A DNA stretch of 8,026 nucleotides from an uncultured Rubrobacteraceae bacterium (GTDB taxonomy: Bacteria > Actinomycetota > Rubrobacteria > Rubrobacterales > Rubrobacteraceae). Position numbers and translations under genes: made by a program. The notes under the pieces were generated by a model. It was not told the origin of the DNA. It did no database searches and was given only the letters and a program-made list of their open reading frames with translations. Where the stretch lies: positions 1-8,026 of the forward strand of contig CADCVI010000136.1 in the NCBI GenBank assembly GCA_902806105.1. The letters are read 5' to 3'. Below, one piece after another: positions 5,703 to 8,026 of this stretch (its first letter is position 1; the number at the start of each line of letters is the position of its first letter).

Positions 5703-8026
5703 ATGAGCCAGTCCTTGCGCGTGCTCATCGTCGAAGATTCCCCCGACGATGCCTTGCTGGTCCTCCACGAGCTCCGGCGCAGCGGCTTCGACCCCGTGTA
5801 CGAGAGGGTGGATACCGCGGAGGACCTGAGGGTCGCCCTCTCGAACGGGCAGCACTGGGACCTGGTCATCTCCGATTACAGCATGCCGAGCTTCAGGGCC
5901 CCGGATGCGCTGGACCTCGTGAGGAGCAGCGACCCCGACACGCCGTTCGTGATCGTCTCGGGCTCCGTGGGCGAGGAGGCCGCCGTCGAGGCCATGAAGG
6001 CAGGGGCGCACGACTACCTCATGAAGGACAGGCTCTCGCGGCTCGGCTCGGCCGTGTCGCGGGAGCTGCGCGAGGCGAGGGCGCGGCGGAGGTACCGGGA
6101 GGCCGAGGAGGCGCGCAAGCGGAGCGAGGAGCGCTTCCGGGCTACCTTCGAGCAGGCGGCCGTCGGCATGGCGCACGTCGGCCTGAACGGGGAGTGGTTG
6201 CGGGTGAACCGAAAGCTCTGCGAGATCCTCGGCTACGAGGAGAGGGAGCTGCTCGAGCTCTCCTTTCAAGATGTCACTCATCCGGATGACATCGACGCCG
6301 ACTTCGCCAACGTGAAGGAGTTGCTCGCTGGCAAGATCGAGACGTACTGCATGGAGAAGCGCTACATCCGGAAGGACGGGTCCGTCGTCTGGGGCGAGCT
6401 GACCGTCTCCCTCAACCGCGAGGAGCTTGCGCCCGAGCAGGATGGATACTTCATCTCCGTAATCGAGGATATTACCGAGCGCAAGCGGGCCGACAGGGAG
6501 GTCAGGCTGCGCGACAGGGCGATCGCCGCGAGCCTGAACGGGATCGTCATCGCCGACGCCACGCGCCCGGACTACCCGCTCACGTACGTCAATCCGGCCT
6601 TCGAGACGATGACCGGCTACTCGGCGGAGGAAGCGCTGGGCCGCAACTGTCGCTTCCTGCAGGGGGAGGATCGCGACCAGCCCGGTATCGAGGAGATGCG
6701 CGAGGCGACGCGGGAGGGCAAGTACTCACAGTCCGTGGTACGAAACTACAAGAAGGACGGCACGCTCTTCTACAACGAGGTCTCCGTCTCGCCGGTATAC
6801 GACGAGGACGGACGGCTGAGCGCGTTTGTCGGCGTTCAGAACGACATCACGAATCGCATGAGGACCGAGGAGGAGTTCCGGCGGAGCGAGGACCGTCTGC
6901 GCCTCGCGGTGGAGGCCACGGGGCTCGGCACGTGGGACTACGACCTCGCGTCCGGCGAGATGCGCTGCAACGAGCGGCTGAAGGCGGTGCTCGGGCTGCC
7001 CCCCGGGGCCACGCTGGATTATCCTACCTTTCTCGCGGTGCTACACCCCGAGCAGCGCGACCGCGTCGAGGGCCTGGTAAGCCGCGCCCTCGATCCCGAT
7101 GGCGGCGGCTATTTCGATACCGAGTACAGGACCGTCGGGCCTGACGGGACCGGGCGCTGGGTTGCCGCCCGGGGGCAGGCGTTCTTCGAGGACGGACGCG
7201 CCGTACGCTTCGTCGGGACCGTACTCGACATCACCGAGCGCAGAAGGGCCGAAGAGGCACAGCGCTTCCTCGCCGACGCCGGGACCGTGCTCTCCTCCTC
7301 CCTCGACTACCGGACGACCCTGGCTCGCCTGGCCGAGCTCGTGGTGCCGACCCTCGCGGACTGGTGCGGGGTGGACATGGTCGGGGAGGACGGCGTGCTC
7401 CGCCGCCTGGCGGTGGCGCACCCCGAACCCGAGAAAGTGGAGCTGGCGTGGAAGCTGCACGAGCGCTACCCGCCCGACCCGGACGCGCCGTACGGGGTGC
7501 CACAGGTGCTACGCTCCGGGCGTCCGGAGGTCGTGTACGAGATCCCCGAGGCGATGCTGGAAGAGGCGGACATCGACGACGAGCACCGCGAGATCCTTCG
7601 CGAGCTCGGGCTCAGGTCTTATATGGTCGTGCCGCTGATCGCGCGCGGCCGGACGCTCGGGGCGATCACTTTTGCCTCGGCGGAGTCAGGACGGCGCTAC
7701 GGGCCGGACGACCTGGAGCTTGCCGAGGAGCTCGCCCGCCTCTCCGCGATGTTCGTGGACAACGCCCGCCTCTACGAAGAGGCGCAGCGGGAGATCTCCG
7801 AGCGTGAGCTGGCCGAGGCCGCGCTGCGCGAGCAGACGGAGACGCTGGCGAAGGTGAACAGCATCGGGACGATGCTCTCCCTGGAGCTCGATCTCGACAA
7901 GCTGGTGCAGGCGGTGACCGACGAGGTGACCGCCCTGACCGGCGCCCAGTTCGGCGCTTTCTTCTACAACGTGCCGGCCCCCGATGGGGGATCCTACACG
8001 CTGTACACCATCTCGGGCGTCCCGCG
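5703..8026 (+). CDS. Multidomain REC-PAS-LOV-PAS-GAF-GAF sensor protein, 3' end outside window
   Basis: The frame stays open for 774 codons to the window edge. In order: a receiver (residues ~5-120) with Glu11/Asp12, Asp58 in VISDYSMP, Ser86 and Lys108; a charged helix; PAS1 (~141-262); a LOV domain (~268-388); PAS3 (~397-512); GAF1 (~522-690); a coiled-coil linker (~690-716); and a second GAF from ~718 that is cut off. The LOV domain has GRNCRFLQ with adduct-forming Cys316, Asn348 in RNYKKDG, Asn358 in FYNEVSVSP and Gln379 in GVQNDIT, the flavin-contact set of blue-light receptors. The receiver at the N-terminus suggests control by an upstream kinase. The output domain lies beyond the window; a histidine kinase or a PP2C/SpoIIE-type phosphatase would both fit this architecture. 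No membrane segment is seen, so it should be cytoplasmic. The start is the ATG three bases after GAGGGG (5694-5699), just ahead of the receiver's first strand. Domain calls are sure. Confidence 0.95.
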   Translation, partial: MSQSLRVLIVEDSPDDALLVLHELRRSGFDPVYERVDTAEDLRVALSNGQHWDLVISDYSMPSFRAPDALDLVRSSDPDTPFVIVSGSVGEEAAVEAMKAGAHDYLMKDRLSRLGSAVSRELREARARRRYREAEEARKRSEERFRATFEQAAVGMAHVGLNGEWLRVNRKLCEILGYEERELLELSFQDVTHPDDIDADFANVKELLAGKIETYCMEKRYIRKDGSVVWGELTVSLNREELAPEQDGYFISVIEDITERKRADREVRLRDRAIAASLNGIVIADATRPDYPLTYVNPAFETMTGYSAEEALGRNCRFLQGEDRDQPGIEEMREATREGKYSQSVVRNYKKDGTLFYNEVSVSPVYDEDGRLSAFVGVQNDITNRMRTEEEFRRSEDRLRLAVEATGLGTWDYDLASGEMRCNERLKAVLGLPPGATLDYPTFLAVLHPEQRDRVEGLVSRALDPDGGGYFDTEYRTVGPDGTGRWVAARGQAFFEDGRAVRFVGTVLDITERRRAEEAQRFLADAGTVLSSSLDYRTTLARLAELVVPTLADWCGVDMVGEDGVLRRLAVAHPEPEKVELAWKLHERYPPDPDAPYGVPQVLRSGRPEVVYEIPEAMLEEADIDDEHREILRELGLRSYMVVPLIARGRTLGAITFASAESGRRYGPDDLELAEELARLSAMFVDNARLYEEAQREISERELAEAALREQTETLAKVNSIGTMLSLELDLDKLVQAVTDEVTALTGAQFGAFFYNVPAPDGGSYTLYTISGVP

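Noticed and set aside
5517..6281. A 254-codon open frame on the minus strand opposite the start of the LOV sensor
   Set aside because: It overlaps the receiver and PAS1 coding sequence; its proline/leucine/histidine-rich translation shows no family motif.

Overview
The window looks like chromosomal DNA from a high-GC actinobacterium. Frequent AGG/AGA arginine and ATA isoleucine codons in an otherwise GC-rich genome, the dense multi-PAS/GAF signalling proteins and the style of the small orphan proteins suggest Rubrobacter or a close relative. This is an inference from composition and protein style, not a database match.

Layout. (1) 107-451 (+): a 114-aa protein of a family I cannot name. (2) 452-1267: no intact gene. 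It holds a decayed C-terminal part of an EAL (cyclic-di-GMP phosphodiesterase) gene, probably preceded by the tail of its GGDEF domain, then a GC-rich inverted repeat and a weak promoter. (3) 1268-2374 (+): an FUSC/aromatic-acid-exporter-like membrane protein. (4) 2529-2870 (+): a second member of the same small family as gene 1, with a TATAAG box close to its ATG and no visible ribosome binding site. (5) 2987-3694 (-): an orphan NarL/LuxR-type response regulator, convergent with gene 4 across a strong hairpin. (6) 3695-4140: intergenic, with one 25-codon reading frame behind a very good Shine-Dalgarno sequence. (7) 4141-5100 (-): a PAS-GGDEF diguanylate cyclase with intact active-site and I-site motifs. 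(8) 5101-5702: a long divergent intergenic region with a frameshifted remnant that would encode one membrane helix, and a perfect 8-bp hairpin. (9) 5703 to the right edge (+): a large multidomain sensor, REC-PAS-LOV-PAS-GAF-GAF, cut off by the window.

The common theme is signal transduction. The most informative observation is that the second PAS-type domain of the large sensor carries the full flavin/cysteinyl-adduct signature of a LOV blue-light receptor (Cys316, Asn348, Asn358, Gln379). The first PAS domain of that protein closely resembles the PAS domain of the divergently transcribed diguanylate cyclase, so the two may sense the same cue. The EAL relic shows that a second cyclic-di-GMP gene was lost here. 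The two small proteins flanking the exporter look like receiver-type folds without a phosphoacceptor aspartate and may be an undescribed lineage-specific family. No mobile element, CRISPR array, tRNA or rRNA was recognised.
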